Positions 9,974-21,214 of a DNA stretch of 64,000 nucleotides are shown piece by piece. Position numbers and translations under genes: made by a program. Under the pieces are notes generated by a model. That model was given only the letters and a program-made list of their open reading frames with translations. It was not told where the DNA came from and did no database searches. The number at the start of each line of letters is the position of its first letter. Position 1 is the stretch's first letter. The DNA comes from Pantoea sp. WMus005. Lineage in GTDB: Bacteria > Pseudomonadota > Gammaproteobacteria > Enterobacterales > Enterobacteriaceae. The stretch is from assembly GCF_013415305.1 (NCBI RefSeq), contig NZ_JACBXU010000001.1, forward strand, positions 186,001 through 250,000, given 5' to 3'.

Positions 9974-10741
9974 TTAACGCACCTCACGGCGGGCAAGTTG
10001 TGGTCGGTAGCGATCGACCCACATGGCGGTGGCACCGCAGACGGCAACAGGCATGATCACCAGGTTCAGAATCGGAATCATAGTAAACAGGCTGGTTAGC
10101 GCGCCAAACTGCATATTGGCCGTTTTATGCCGACGCAGGGCGTTACGCATCTGTTGAAACGGCACTTTGTGGTTATCGAAAGGATAGTCGCAGTACTGAA
10201 TGGATAACATCCATGCACTGAACAGGAACCACAACACCGGTGCAACCGTCTGACCAAAACCAGGAATGAAGTAGAGCAGCAGCAGTCCCAGCGCGCGAGG
10301 CAGGTAGTAGCCCAGTTTTTGCATTTCGCGTTTCATAATGCGCGGCACATCTTTGATCATTCCCGCCCAGCCACTGTCAGGCAGAGGCTTACCGGTCAGG
10401 CGGCCTTCAAGTTGCTCGGCCAGCAGGCCACAAAAAGGGGCGGCAATGAGGTTTGCCAGCGTCGAAAAGAAGTAACTAAAGACCAGCACAATCGCAATCA
10501 CCGACAGCGGCCATAACAGATAGCTCAGCCACTGCAGCCACTCCGGAACATGTGCCATCAGGCGTGGGATCCAGTCACCGAGACGGAAGAAAAGCCAGAC
10601 GAATGCGCCGCCCAGCATGATGATGTTGATCAGCAGTGGCATTACGACAAAGCGGCGAATGCCAGGAAGACGAACCAGTTTCCAGCCCTGGCTAAAGTAG
10701 TGCATGCCGTTAAAATTTGAGACGGAATTCTCAAGGGCCAT
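9974..10741 (-). CDS. cysZ: CysZ, sulfate transporter
   Basis: Inner-membrane sulfate uptake protein of the CysZ/EI24 family, 255 residues. Hydrophobic segments near 30-55, 65-90, 145-170 and 205-235 match the family. It feeds sulfate to cysteine synthesis and lies directly upstream of cysK on the same strand, with a 141-base gap that should hold the cysK promoter. Confidence 0.92.
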   Translation of the reverse strand: MALENSVSNFNGMHYFSQGWKLVRLPGIRRFVVMPLLINIIMLGGAFVWLFFRLGDWIPRLMAHVPEWLQWLSYLLWPLSVIAIVLVFSYFFSTLANLIAAPFCGLLAEQLEGRLTGKPLPDSGWAGMIKDVPRIMKREMQKLGYYLPRALGLLLLYFIPGFGQTVAPVLWFLFSAWMLSIQYCDYPFDNHKVPFQQMRNALRRHKTANMQFGALTSLFTMIPILNLVIMPVAVCGATAMWVDRYRPQLARREVR

Positions 10742-10959
10742 AAAGCCAATTCTCCTGAAGGTGTTAGGGCGCGCTCACTATAACCTGGCTTTTTCTCCAG
10801 GCCAGGTGCTGTTTGAGTAAAAAAACAGCAAAAAAGCGTGGGTTGTCTATCTTATTTGTCAGAAAATACTGCACAGACTTGCACTTGTGTAGCAGGGCAA
10901 ATACAGTTAGAGGATAAAGTTTGCCGCGGTGGCAAGGTATTGGAACAACAGAGAATACA

Positions 10960-11964
10960 ATGATGCAGGATTTGCGTCTGATATTAATCGTTGTTGGCGC
11001 GATCGCCATTATAGCGCTCCTTCTTCACGGGCTGTGGACCAGCCGTAAAGAGCGTTCGTCAGTGTTCCGCGATCGCCCGCACAAACGTCTAAAACAACGT
11101 GATGAACATGATGAGCAGGACCTGATTGACGACGAAGATGACGGCGTCGGCGAAGTTCGTGTTCGTTCTGAGCGCAACGTCCATCAGGAACCGCGTTTCG
11201 ATGAGATCCGCGAGCCACAGCCAGAAGCGCCGCGTAAGCAAGCGCCTGCTGAGCCTGTGCGTCAGCCTGCGCCACGACCCGCACCGCAGCCCGAAACTGA
11301 AAGCGATCCGCTTTTCAACACGGCGCCGAAGTCTGCTCCGCAACCGCGCCCTGAACCGGCTCGTCAGCAGCCTGCACCGACTTTTGTCGCGCCGCCCGTC
11401 CAGGCCGACCCGCTGCTGGATCTCGATCCACTTGAATCTGTACAGCCGGCACCACAGTACCAGGCCGAACCTGAACCTGAGCCACAGCCTGAAGTGTCAT
11501 CGGCTCCTGTACCAGAACAGCCTGCTGCTAAAGCGCCAGCGGAAAAACCGAAAGAAGCGGTGCTGGTGTTACATGTTGCCGCACATTCGGGCGGTGAACT
11601 GAACGGTGAGGCATTGCTGCAGGGTATTCTGCAGGCGGGCTTCCAGTTTGGTGAAATGAACATTTTCCATCGCCATCTTAGTCCTGCTGGCAGTGGTCCG
11701 GTCCTGTTCAGTCTGGCTAATATGGTTAAGCCAGGCTCGTTCAACCCTGACCTGATGACCGATTTCAGCACGCCTGGCATCTCGATCTTTATGATGGTGC
11801 CTTCGTATGGTGATGCGAATCAGAACTTCAAATTGATGCTGCAATCGGCACAACGTATCGCTGATGATGTTGGCGGCGTGGTGTTGGATGATGAGCGTCG
11901 CATGATGACACCACAGAAGCTGGAAACCTACAAAGCGCGTATCCGCGATGTGGTTGGCGTCTGA
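10960..11964 (+). CDS. zipA: ZipA, cell division protein
   Basis: Divisome anchor that tethers FtsZ to the inner membrane, 334 residues from the ATG at 10960. An N-terminal membrane anchor ([20 protein letters not shown]) is followed by a charged patch, a long Pro/Gln/Glu/Ala-rich unstructured linker (about 80-190) and the globular FtsZ-binding domain (about 195-330, with [14 protein letters not shown] and [18 protein letters not shown]). The start MMQDLRL matches E. coli ZipA; a TTG-initiated extension of 13 codons upstream is rejected. Confidence 0.95.
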   Translation: MMQDLRLILIVVGAIAIIALLLHGLWTSRKERSSVFRDRPHKRLKQRDEHDEQDLIDDEDDGVGEVRVRSERNVHQEPRFDEIREPQPEAPRKQAPAEPVRQPAPRPAPQPETESDPLFNTAPKSAPQPRPEPARQQPAPTFVAPPVQADPLLDLDPLESVQPAPQYQAEPEPEPQPEVSSAPVPEQPAAKAPAEKPKEAVLVLHVAAHSGGELNGEALLQGILQAGFQFGEMNIFHRHLSPAGSGPVLFSLANMVKPGSFNPDLMTDFSTPGISIFMMVPSYGDANQNFKLMLQSAQRIADDVGGVVLDDERRMMTPQKLETYKARIRDVVGV

Positions 11965-11999
11965 GATCTGCGCTAACCGCTATATGAATTGTTAAAACA

Positions 12000-12025
12000 A
12001 ACCCCCGCCTGTCGGGGGTTTTTTA
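12000..12025 (+). terminator. zipA terminator
   Basis: Stem AACCCCCG / CGGGGGTT with 5-base loop and T run, between zipA and ligA; it sits only 15 bases before the ligA ATG. Confidence 0.85.
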
Positions 12026-12030
12026 TCTGA

Positions 12031-14278
<2,248 letters not shown>

Positions 14279-14299
14279 AAAATGCCCGCGCAGGCGGGC
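14279..14299 (-). terminator. yfeH terminator
   Basis: Stem GCCCGC / GCGGGC (14284-14299) followed on the minus strand by a run of T (A run at 14278-14282 on the plus strand). It closes yfeH. Confidence 0.75.
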
Positions 14300-14306
14300 G
14301 ACTGAT

Positions 14307-15317
14307 TTACTTCTGTGACTCCATCACTGAATCTTTAACCTTTATAGTCTGCTGTTTCTCATTGGTCTTCTTGTAACGGCCGGCAATAAACGAGCAGACC
14401 ATCAACTGCACCTGATGGAAAATCATCAGCGGCAACACAATGATCCCCACGGTACTGGCCGGGAACAGAATATTGGCCATCGGCACCCCATTCGCCAGAC
14501 TCTTCTTCGAGCCACAAAACAGCACCACAATCTCGTCGGCGCGTTTAAAGCGGAACAGACGCGAGGCCAGCAGGTTGATAATCAGCACGGCAGTTAGCAG
14601 GATAATGGAACCCGCCACAATCCACAGCAGCGTAATCAGGCCAACGCGATGCCAGATACCGTTCACCACCGCTTCGCTGAAGGCGGAATAGACCACCAGC
14701 AGAATCGAGGTCTGGTCAGTTTTGCCAATCAGGCTGCGGTGTTTCTCAATCCAGCCACCGATCCAGCGACGTGAGAGGTGACCCAGAATGAAAGGCACCA
14801 TGAGTTGCAGCATAATCTTACCGATCTGTTCCAGACCATCACTCGGCGCGCTGCTGTGAATATCCATCACCAGATTCACCAGCAATGGCGAAATAAACAC
14901 ACCCAGCAGGCTCGATGCCGAGGCGCTGCACACCGCTGCCGCAACGTTACCGCCCGCCATTGAGGTAAATGCGATGGCGGACTGCACGGTAGCAGGCAGG
15001 ATACAGAGGTAGATAAAGCCGGTATAAATTTCCGGGCCGACATCAACCGGATGCCACCAGACCAGCAGCAGACCCAGTGCCGGAAACAGCACGAAAGTGC
15101 TGAACATAATCCACAAATGCAACTGCCAGTGACTGCTGCCTGCGATGATTTTTTCACGTGAAAGTTTGGCACCGTGCATAAAGAACAACAGCGCTATCGC
15201 TGCCGTCGCGAGGTAGCTGAAGATATCAACGTAGATTCCTTTCGCTGGCAGGAAAGTAGCCAGCAGCACGGTGATAATGAGTTTAACCATCATCGGATCG
15301 AGTTTTAAAAAGCCCAT
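14307..15317 (-). CDS. yfeH: YfeH, bile acid:sodium symporter family protein
   Basis: Inner-membrane protein of 336 residues with about ten hydrophobic segments, of the BASS / SBF-like family. E. coli YfeH is closely similar (AAIALLFFMHGAKLSRE, ILPATVQSAIAFTSMAGGN, FCGSKKSLANG). The substrate is not established. It is divergent from the LysR-type regulator yfeR with a 95-base gap, the usual arrangement for a regulator and its target. Confidence 0.93.
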   Translation of the reverse strand: MGFLKLDPMMVKLIITVLLATFLPAKGIYVDIFSYLATAAIALLFFMHGAKLSREKIIAGSSHWQLHLWIMFSTFVLFPALGLLLVWWHPVDVGPEIYTGFIYLCILPATVQSAIAFTSMAGGNVAAAVCSASASSLLGVFISPLLVNLVMDIHSSAPSDGLEQIGKIMLQLMVPFILGHLSRRWIGGWIEKHRSLIGKTDQTSILLVVYSAFSEAVVNGIWHRVGLITLLWIVAGSIILLTAVLIINLLASRLFRFKRADEIVVLFCGSKKSLANGVPMANILFPASTVGIIVLPLMIFHQVQLMVCSFIAGRYKKTNEKQQTIKVKDSVMESQK

Positions 15318-15412
15318 TGTTAAAATCCGGTAAATTTTTCAATAGCGCGATTGTGCGATAAATGGTTTTAGAAATAAAATTGATTTATTGAATTAATCTA
15401 TGAGTTAAATCG

Positions 15413-16333
15413 ATGAATTACACGCTGCGCCAGCTACGGACTTTTATTGCGGTTGCCCACTACGGTGGTTTCAGTCAGGCGGGGCAGGCGATAGGTCTGA
15501 GTCAGTCGGCAGTCAGCCACAGTATTAAAGAGCTGGAAGCGGAAACCGGCGTCCGGTTGCTGGATCGAACAACGCGTGAGGTGATGCTGACCGAGGCAGG
15601 TAAACAGCTGGCGTCACGCATGGAGCGCCTTCTGGAAGAGATTCATACGACGCTGCTGGATATCCGCAGTTTCGGTGAGCAGCGCAGTGGCACCGTCAGA
15701 GTAGCAGCCAGCCAGACCATTTCCGCCCATCTTATGCCGCAATGTCTGGCTGCCAGCCAGCACCATTATCCCGATATTAAAGTGATACTGCACGATCGCG
15801 CCCAGCAGTGGGTACTGCAAAGTGTGCGTAACGCCGAAGTCGACTTCGGGATTGTGATTGGGCCGCTCAGCGACAGCGATTTTGACAGCATCGCGATTCT
15901 GGATGAGCCTTTCCTGCTGTTGTGCCGCGATGATGATCCGCTGGCGCAGGTGGAAAGGGCAGAATGGTCGATGCTGGATGGTCGCACCATGGTGTTGCAG
16001 GATTACGCGTCTGGCAGCCGGGTATTGATTGATGCGGCGATGCAGCAGCAGAATATCAGGGCTGAAGTGGTGCAGGAGATTGGCCATCCCGCTACGCTGT
16101 TTCCGATGGTACAGGTAGGGATTGGCATTAGTATTTTGCCTGCGCTGGCGTTACCGTTACCGGCGGATCGCGCCCTCACAGTGCGGCGTCTTTATCCGGA
16201 AATTAATCGGAGTTTGACGCTGATCAAACGCAAAAACCGTTCACTGACGCCGGCTGCCGAAGCGATCTGGCAGGAAGTGCGCCAGCAGGCGGCGCTGCTG
16301 GCGCAACAACGTGAGGCCAGACCCGCGTTTTAG
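15413..16333 (+). CDS. yfeR: YfeR, LysR-type regulator
   Basis: LysR-type transcription factor of 306 residues: N-terminal winged helix (1-65, [19 protein letters not shown]) and periplasmic-binding-protein-like effector domain (90-295). It matches E. coli/Salmonella YfeR, described as repressing the divergent yfeH. The shared intergenic region (15318-15412) is AT-rich and should contain its operator. The TAG stop overlaps the stop of the convergent FlxA-like gene. Confidence 0.92.
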   Translation: MNYTLRQLRTFIAVAHYGGFSQAGQAIGLSQSAVSHSIKELEAETGVRLLDRTTREVMLTEAGKQLASRMERLLEEIHTTLLDIRSFGEQRSGTVRVAASQTISAHLMPQCLAASQHHYPDIKVILHDRAQQWVLQSVRNAEVDFGIVIGPLSDSDFDSIAILDEPFLLLCRDDDPLAQVERAEWSMLDGRTMVLQDYASGSRVLIDAAMQQQNIRAEVVQEIGHPATLFPMVQVGIGISILPALALPLPADRALTVRRLYPEINRSLTLIKRKNRSLTPAAEAIWQEVRQQAALLAQQREARPAF

Positions 16334-16671
16334 ATATAGACGTCGACTTTATTGGTATCAGTTGGGCGGTTAATACCGTCCGCTTTGTTTTCACTGACAG
16401 ATGCGCTGTCACTTTGTGGCTGATCCTGCTCGGCTTGCTTCTGTTCCAGCTGAGCAATCTGCGCCTGCAGCATGGTAATTTGTGACTGATACATCTGCTG
16501 CATCTCAGACTTCTGTTCGTCAGTCAGTTCTTTATTGTCGGCCAGCTCTTTGACCTGCGTTAAGACATTCTGAATCTGTTTATTCAGCGCAGCAACCTGC
16601 GAGGCCACACTGCCGCCGCCGCTATCACCGCCACTGACTGCACTGCTTAAAATTCCAGTAATTGAAGACAT
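16330..16671 (-). CDS. FlxA-like family protein
   Basis: 113-residue protein related to FlxA, a family of uncharacterised, often flagellum-regulon proteins. A Gly/Ser-rich head ([17 protein letters not shown]) is followed by a long coiled-coil-prone helix (about 25-85, rich in Gln, Leu and Lys) and a polar tail. The ATG at 16671 has GGGAG seven bases upstream; the ATG at 16674 is only four bases away. Its stop overlaps that of yfeR by two bases. Function unknown. Confidence 0.75.
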   Translation of the reverse strand: MSSITGILSSAVSGGDSGGGSVASQVAALNKQIQNVLTQVKELADNKELTDEQKSEMQQMYQSQITMLQAQIAQLEQKQAEQDQPQSDSASVSENKADGINRPTDTNKVDVYI

Positions 16672-16780
16672 CATTTTCTCCCTGTAAGTGGTCACATACG
16701 TTATCGGCACGCTGCGAAACGACTTGAGAGCGGAAATGGTTAAGGTTGCGAAAAGACTGAGACGTTAAATCTGCGCAGCA

Positions 16781-16837
16781 GAAACAAAAAAAGCGCCCAA
16801 AAGGCGCTTTTTTCTGAATTGGTGGGTCGTGCAGGAT
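16781..16837 (-). repeat. 57-bp direct repeat, distal copy (terminator plus tRNA-Lys 3' end)
   Basis: Identical to 16957-17013, offset 176 bases. The copy contains a hairpin terminator and the last 18 bases of tRNA-Lys including CCA (16820-16837), but no rest of a tRNA. Confidence 0.95.
16786..16814 (-). terminator. Distal terminator of the tRNA operon
   Basis: Stem AGCGCC / GGCGCT with a CAAAA-type loop; A run on one side and T run on the other. Second copy of the lysV terminator. Confidence 0.85.
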
Positions 16838-16956
16838 AGCCTCGGCCCGTCGTGGGCCTCGCCCTGCGGGTGATGCTATCGCATCAGCCTGAATCGCCGG
16901 ACGATTCAGTCGAACCTGCAGCAGGTTCTCACCCTGCACGGTAAGTCCGTGCTCCG
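16820..16956 (-). ncRNA. rtT-like RNA element downstream of tRNA-Lys
   Basis: On the minus strand, between the two terminators, about 119 bases with four nested or consecutive hairpins (GAACCTGCTGCAGGTTC; CTGAATCG/CGATTCAG; GATGC/GCATC; GGCCC/GGGCC) end in the duplicated last 18 bases of tRNA-Lys and a second terminator. This copies the layout of the E. coli tyrT tail, where roughly 178-bp repeats each carry the 3' end of the tRNA and give rise to rtT RNA. Whether a stable RNA is made is not shown here. Confidence 0.5.
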
Positions 16957-17013
16957 GAAACAAAAAAAGCGCCCAAAAGGCGCTTTTTTCTGAATTGGTG
17001 GGTCGTGCAGGAT
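16957..17013 (-). repeat. 57-bp direct repeat, tRNA-proximal copy
   Basis: The original copy: it runs from the 3' part of the real tRNA-Lys into the terminator behind it. The other copy is 176 bases further downstream in the direction of transcription. Confidence 0.95.
16962..16990 (-). terminator. Terminator directly behind tRNA-Lys
   Basis: Same hairpin as at 16786-16814, six bases beyond the CCA end of lysV. It probably leaks, or the distal repeat would never be transcribed. Confidence 0.85.
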
Positions 17014-17071
17014 TCGAACCTGCGACCAATTGATTAAAAGTCAACTGCTCTACCAACTGAGCTAACGACCC
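16996..17071 (-). tRNA. lysV: tRNA-Lys (anticodon TTT)
   Basis: 76 bases with encoded CCA; acceptor GGGTCGT pairs with ACGACCC, anticodon loop CTTTTAA, T arm GGTTCGAATCC. Last gene of a leftward operon after three tRNA-Val genes, as valU-valX-valY-lysV in E. coli. Confidence 0.97.
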
Positions 17072-17075
17072 GAAG

Positions 17076-17151
17076 TGGTGGGTGATGACGGGTTCGAACC
17101 GCCGACCCCCTCCTTGTAAGGGAGATGCTCTACCAACTGAGCTAATCACCC
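17076..17151 (-). tRNA. valY: tRNA-Val (anticodon TAC), third copy
   Basis: 76 bases including CCA; anticodon loop CTTACAA; identical to the other two tRNA-Val genes. Only four bases separate it from tRNA-Lys, so the operon transcript needs processing. Confidence 0.97.
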
Positions 17152-17187
17152 ACTTCGTACTTCAGTACTACTTTAACAGGCTGGATA

Positions 17188-17263
17188 TGGTGGGTGATGA
17201 CGGGTTCGAACCGCCGACCCCCTCCTTGTAAGGGAGATGCTCTACCAACTGAGCTAATCACCC
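17188..17263 (-). tRNA. valX: tRNA-Val (anticodon TAC), second copy
   Basis: 76 bases including CCA, identical to its neighbours; 36-base spacer to the next gene. Confidence 0.97.
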
Positions 17264-17304
17264 ATATCTTCATACCTGTTCACTGCGGGCCACGCTGTTA
17301 AGAG

Positions 17305-17380
17305 TGGTGGGTGATGACGGGTTCGAACCGCCGACCCCCTCCTTGTAAGGGAGATGCTCTACCAACTGAGCTAATCACCC
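17305..17380 (-). tRNA. valU: tRNA-Val (anticodon TAC), first copy
   Basis: 76 bases including CCA; first gene of the tRNA operon, directly behind the promoter at 17398-17425. Acceptor GGGTGAT pairs with ATCACCC. Confidence 0.97.
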
Positions 17381-17397
17381 CCGCTGTGTGGAGTCGC

Positions 17398-17425
17398 ATT
17401 ATAGGGATAGTTGATTTTGAGTCAA
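17398..17425 (-). promoter_or_regulatory. Promoter of the tRNA-Val/Lys operon
   Basis: On the minus strand TTGACT - 16 bases - TATAAT, ending 18 bases before valU. The discriminator GCGACTCC is GC-rich, as in stringently controlled stable-RNA promoters. Confidence 0.85.
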
Positions 17426-17548
17426 CGCTTTTTAAAACATAAATGTGCGTTCGGTTTATTTTTAAACATCCTGTCGCGCTTTTAGCCAATACGCTGGTTT
17501 TACTGGCAGAAAAGCCGCTTTTCCCGGACGGCAACCGCCGGGCATGCA

Positions 17549-17576
17549 TTGAGGATTCACCATCAGATGCTAGAAT
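17549..17576 (+). promoter_or_regulatory. Candidate gltX promoter
   Basis: TTGAGG - 16 bases - TAGAAT, 75 bases upstream of gltX. The rest of 17426-17651 holds nothing else I can assign apart from a GC hairpin near 17523-17542. Confidence 0.5.
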
Positions 17577-17651
17577 GTGCCCACTGTTTTTCGCGACTAA
17601 CCTGTTTTTTGTCATCCAGACAGAGAACCCGCGCATCTAAGGCAATACTCA

Positions 17652-19067
17652 ATGAAAATCAAAACACGCTTCGCGCCCAGCCCGACCGGCTATTTACATG
17701 TCGGTGGCGCCCGTACTGCACTTTACTCCTGGCTCTTTGCCCGTCACAACCAGGGCGAGTTCGTGCTGCGCATTGAAGATACCGATCTGGAGCGCTCCAC
17801 ACCGGAAGCTATCGAAGCCATCATGGATGGCATGAACTGGCTCAGCCTCGACTGGAACGAAGGCCCTTATTACCAGACTAAACGTTTTGATCGCTATAAC
17901 GCGGTCATTGATGACATGCTGGAAGCGGGCACTGCCTATAAATGCTACTGCTCTAAAGAACGTCTGGAAGCCCTGCGTGAAGAGCAGATGGCGAACAACG
18001 AAAAGCCACGTTATGACGGCCGCTGCCGTGACAGCCATGAACATCATGCTGATGATGAGCCGTGTGTCGTGCGTTTCCGTAATCCGCAGGAAGGTTCGGT
18101 CATTTTTGACGACCAGATCCGTGGCCCGATCGAGTTCAGCAACCAGGAACTGGATGATCTGATCATCCGCCGCACGGATGGGTCGCCAACTTACAACTTC
18201 TGCGTCGTCGTAGATGACTGGGATATGGGCATCACCCACGTTATTCGCGGTGAAGACCATATCAACAACACGCCTCGTCAGATCAACATCCTCAAAGCGA
18301 TTGGCGCGGAGGTGCCGGTCTATGCCCACGTCTCAATGATTCTGGGTGATGATGGCAAAAAGCTCTCCAAGCGTCATGGCGCGGTAGGCGTAATGCAGTA
18401 TCGGGATGATGGCTACCTGCCTGAAGCGCTGCTTAACTACCTGGTTCGTCTGGGCTGGTCACATGGTGATCAGGAAATTTTCAGCGTCGCTGAAATGGCT
18501 GAGCTGTTTACGCTGGATGCTGTCAGTAAATCTGCCAGTGCGTTCAATACTGAGAAATTGCAGTGGCTGAACCATCACTATATCAATACGCTGCCGCCAG
18601 AATATGTGGCGACACATCTGCAGTGGCATATTGAAGAGCAGAAAATTGATACCCGCACCGGGCCTGAACTGGCGAAGCTGGTCGGGCTGCTGGGCGAGCG
18701 CTGCAAAACGTTGAAAGAGATGGCTGCATCCTGCCGCTACTTCTATGAAGACTTTGCTGAGTTTGATGCAGACGCGGCGAAGAAACATCTTCGTCCTGTG
18801 GCGCGTCAGCCGCTGGAAGTGGTGCGCGATAAGCTGGCCGCGATCGCTGAGTGGACTGCTGAAAACGTACATCAGGCTATTCAGAGCGCCGCAGATGAGC
18901 TGGAAGTCGGAATGGGCAAAGTGGGCATGCCATTGCGTGTGGCCGTGACCGGTGCCGGTCAGTCTCCGGGTCTGGATGTCACCGTAGAAGCGATCGGCCG
19001 CAGCCGCAGCGTTGCGCGTATTGAGCAGGCTCTGGCCTTCATCAGTGAGCGTGAAGCACAGGCTTAA
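17652..19067 (+). CDS. gltX: Glutamyl-tRNA synthetase
   Basis: Class I aminoacyl-tRNA synthetase charging tRNA-Glu, 471 residues, full length. HIGH-type motif HVGG within [15 protein letters not shown] (10-24), zinc-ligand region [15 protein letters not shown] with downstream Cys and His, and KMSKS-type loop KLSKR (237-241). The anticodon-binding helical domain covers the C-terminal third. Divergent from the tRNA-Val/Lys operon, as in E. coli. Confidence 0.98.
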   Translation: MKIKTRFAPSPTGYLHVGGARTALYSWLFARHNQGEFVLRIEDTDLERSTPEAIEAIMDGMNWLSLDWNEGPYYQTKRFDRYNAVIDDMLEAGTAYKCYCSKERLEALREEQMANNEKPRYDGRCRDSHEHHADDEPCVVRFRNPQEGSVIFDDQIRGPIEFSNQELDDLIIRRTDGSPTYNFCVVVDDWDMGITHVIRGEDHINNTPRQINILKAIGAEVPVYAHVSMILGDDGKKLSKRHGAVGVMQYRDDGYLPEALLNYLVRLGWSHGDQEIFSVAEMAELFTLDAVSKSASAFNTEKLQWLNHHYINTLPPEYVATHLQWHIEEQKIDTRTGPELAKLVGLLGERCKTLKEMAASCRYFYEDFAEFDADAAKKHLRPVARQPLEVVRDKLAAIAEWTAENVHQAIQSAADELEVGMGKVGMPLRVAVTGAGQSPGLDVTVEAIGRSRSVARIEQALAFISEREAQA

Positions 19068-19075
19068 TAAACTCC

Positions 19076-19105
19076 AACCGGAAGCGTCACGCTTCCGGTT
19101 TCTTT
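19076..19105. terminator. Bidirectional terminator between gltX and yfeC
   Basis: Stem AACCGGAAGCG / CGCTTCCGGTT with TCA loop and T-rich 3' flank on the plus strand, between converging genes. Confidence 0.8.
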
Positions 19106-19457
19106 ACGCCTCACCGATTCCCAGCCGCTCCAGCACGCCTTTAATCCCTTCGCGTAAAATTAATGCAGTGAACTGATCCTGTTCAGCCTGACTCATTTGC
19201 TGGATGGAACTTATCAATAACGCAGGTAACGAATTCGCTACTGCACCATAAGTTGCAGCGGGTTCGTTGAGATTGCGGGTCGACTGAATAAAGCTTTTTA
19301 CGCGCTCATCAATATGAATCAGACGTGCCTTACCGCCCTGTACACCGGGCTTTGGCGTGGTTGTCCAGTTCTCCCGCTTGATCCATTTATTCACCGTTTG
19401 CCGACTGTAACCCGTTTCTGCAGCCAGTTCTTCGGGGGTAAGCCATTCCTTTTTCAC
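19104..19457 (-). CDS. yfeC: YfeC, putative DNA-binding protein
   Basis: 117 residues; the N-terminal helix-turn-helix (LTPEELAAETGYSRQTVNKW) followed by KPGVQGGKARLIHI matches E. coli YfeC. The C-terminal half is helical (ALILREGIKGVLERLGI). The HTH resembles excisionase/Mu-repressor types, so transcription control is likely, but no target is known. Convergent with gltX, same position as in E. coli. Confidence 0.85.
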   Translation of the reverse strand: MKKEWLTPEELAAETGYSRQTVNKWIKRENWTTTPKPGVQGGKARLIHIDERVKSFIQSTRNLNEPAATYGAVANSLPALLISSIQQMSQAEQDQFTALILREGIKGVLERLGIGEA

Positions 19458-19534
19458 GATGCTATCCCTGTTAAATACATTAGCGGTACATCTTACAGGA
19501 AAACGTAACGGTGAAAAGTAACTGAGGCTGAAAT

Positions 19535-19560
19535 TGCCTTTTGTCTGATGACAAAAGGCA
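19535..19560 (-). terminator. Terminator of the FNT channel gene
   Basis: Eleven-bp stem TGCCTTTTGTC / GACAAAAGGCA with TGAT loop; on the minus strand AATTT follows. It lies nine bases beyond the FNT stop. Confidence 0.7.
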
Positions 19561-19568
19561 AAACAGGA

Positions 19569-20357
19569 TTACTGCGGATTGCTGGCGGGTTCAGCGGCAG
19601 GACGGTATGCAAGGAAATAGGCCAGACCTACGAAGACGGCACCACCGACGGCATTACCTAAGAAGACGGCAACGAAGTTAGGGAAGTATTCTGCCCAGCT
19701 CATCTGACCGGCAAAAATGGCGGCCGGGATAATAAACATGTTGGCGACGACGTGCTGGAAGCCGATAGCAACAAACGCCATCACCGGGAACCACATACCG
19801 AAGATCTTACCGACCATATCTTTACTGGCAAATGCCAGCCAGACCGCCAGACAAACCAGCCAGTTACAGCCAACGCCGGAAATAAAGGCGTGCAGGAAAT
19901 CGGCATGGACTTTTGCAGAGGCGATAGCCACGGTCTTTTTCAGGTAATCGCCTTCGGTCATACCCAGCATGTGACCGAAGAACCACGCGACAGCTACGCT
20001 GCCCACGAAGTTTGCCAGGGTCACCCAAAACCAGTTACGCGCTACGCTCATAAAACTGATGCGACGGGCGAACCAGGCCACGGGTAACGTCATCATATTG
20101 CCGGTCAGTAACTCGCCACCCGCCAGCACGGTCATGATGATACCCACCGGGAAGACGGCGGCACCTAACAGGCCACTAAAAGAGCCCCATTCAGCGGGCA
20201 GGGAGTTAATAACATGAAGATCCAGCAGGAAGCCGGTCGCAATAAATGCGCCCGCCATAAAGCCGAGAATCAAGAGGATGCTCACAGGCGAACGGCTTTT
20301 AGCCACGCCTGACTGGATCGCCAGTTGTGCGATTTCTTTAGGTGTATGCAGCGACAT
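19569..20357 (-). CDS. Formate/nitrite transporter family channel
   Basis: 262-residue membrane protein of the FNT family (FocA/NirC/FdhC fold), six membrane segments. Visible hallmarks are AGGELLTGNMM, GVGCNWLVCLAVWLAF and QHVVANMFIIPAA, the last holding the central pore histidine. The substrate (formate, nitrite or another small anion) cannot be told from sequence. It stands alone between yfeC and the tRNA-Ala genes, a place not occupied by an FNT gene in E. coli, so it is an accessory insertion. Confidence 0.88.
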   Translation of the reverse strand: MSLHTPKEIAQLAIQSGVAKSRSPVSILLILGFMAGAFIATGFLLDLHVINSLPAEWGSFSGLLGAAVFPVGIIMTVLAGGELLTGNMMTLPVAWFARRISFMSVARNWFWVTLANFVGSVAVAWFFGHMLGMTEGDYLKKTVAIASAKVHADFLHAFISGVGCNWLVCLAVWLAFASKDMVGKIFGMWFPVMAFVAIGFQHVVANMFIIPAAIFAGQMSWAEYFPNFVAVFLGNAVGGAVFVGLAYFLAYRPAAEPASNPQ

Positions 20358-20653
20358 AGTATCTCAATAGTTTTTTTATGATTAATGGGGACGATTACGC
20401 CTGGTGGACGCGTGGCGCGCGGGAGAGGGTCCTGGCGGCCACTAAATTAGCGGGCTAAGTTTTGCATGCGAAAAAGGCGAAGACAAGAAAATTCCTATAA
20501 CATATTTAACCGTGCTTTAACCTGATGGCAGTCTCTATAACAGTAAAAAAACGGTCCTGCCTGACCAGACACCGTTTTTACCTGCAGCATGCTGCTGAAA
20601 CTGCGCAGGTTGCCGCCTTTTTCAGCGATCAAACAGAGAATGTCATTTTGCCG
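20358..20653. other. Intergenic region upstream of the FNT gene and tRNA-Ala
   Basis: About 300 bases. It contains an inverted repeat around 20548-20579 (AAAAACGGTcctgcctgaccagACACCGTTTTT-like, with A/T flanks) that may terminate a transcript. The open frame on the minus strand here has no family resemblance and no good ribosome-binding site. Confidence 0.4.
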
Positions 20654-20682
20654 TTGACACCCCGGAGGCGGTTTCATATTAT
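20654..20682 (+). promoter_or_regulatory. Promoter of the tRNA-Ala pair
   Basis: Consensus-like TTGACA - 17 bases - TATTAT, followed by GC-rich GCCGTCCGTCGC, typical of stringently controlled tRNA promoters; 35 bases upstream of the first tRNA-Ala. Confidence 0.85.
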
Positions 20683-20717
20683 GCCGTCCGTCGCTTAACG
20701 CGACAGTTTTTCGGTTC

Positions 20718-20793
20718 GGGGCTATAGCTCAGCTGGGAGAGCGCCTGCATGGCATGCAGGAGGTCAGCGGTTCGATCCCGCTTAGCTCCACCA
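20718..20793 (+). tRNA. alaX: tRNA-Ala (anticodon GGC), first copy
   Basis: 76 bases with CCA; anticodon stem CCTGC/GCAGG with loop ATGGCAT; the G3-U70 wobble pair that identifies tRNA-Ala is present. Assignment of alaX versus alaW to the copies is by position only. Confidence 0.97.
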
Positions 20794-20837
20794 AACTTCT
20801 TCCCAGACGTTTGGCACTGAAAAACAATTCCAGATGT

Positions 20838-20913
<76 letters not shown>

Positions 20914-21173
20914 TTTTCTGACACGTCGTTGTCAAAATTCTTTCCGATTGATCATGCATTCGCCTCTTTCTGCGAATCTTAGTGCTATGGCTTTGCCATT
21001 CCCGCCTAATGCCTTATTTACCGTAATCGATCTTCTGTGATGCCTCCAGCGTCCCTGACCAGAGGCTATGCTGCCTTTTAGGCGTGGATTGAATGCAGAA
21101 TGGTTCGTCATGGAAGTGGCGAAGCGGAGAGGGCGAATCAGCGGGAAGCAGAGCAGGGATGGCGCAAAATGAG
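20914..21173. other. Intergenic region behind tRNA-Ala
   Basis: About 260 bases between tRNA-Ala and the nupC terminator. I see no supported gene, and no strong terminator immediately behind the second tRNA. Confidence 0.5.
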
Positions 21174-21196
21174 AAGGGCGAGCCATGCTCGCCCTT
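21174..21196 (-). terminator. nupC terminator
   Basis: Ten-bp stem AAGGGCGAGC / GCTCGCCCTT with CAT loop, 18 bases beyond the nupC stop; T-rich on the minus side. Confidence 0.8.
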
Positions 21197-21214
21197 TGAG
21201 GTTCAGAACGATAT

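Noticed and set aside
16838..16956. Prophage or island attachment remnant at lysV
   Set aside because: A tRNA 3' duplication can mark integration, but only 119 structured bases lie between the copies and no integrase is near; the terminator is duplicated too, which fits rtT-type repeats better.
16625..17149. 174-codon frame with SSVGRASPLQGGGRRFEP and LAQLVEQLTFNQLVAGSNPARP
   Set aside because: Translation of the tRNA-Val and tRNA-Lys genes and the repeats behind them; not a protein gene. A similar false frame lies at 17298-17636.
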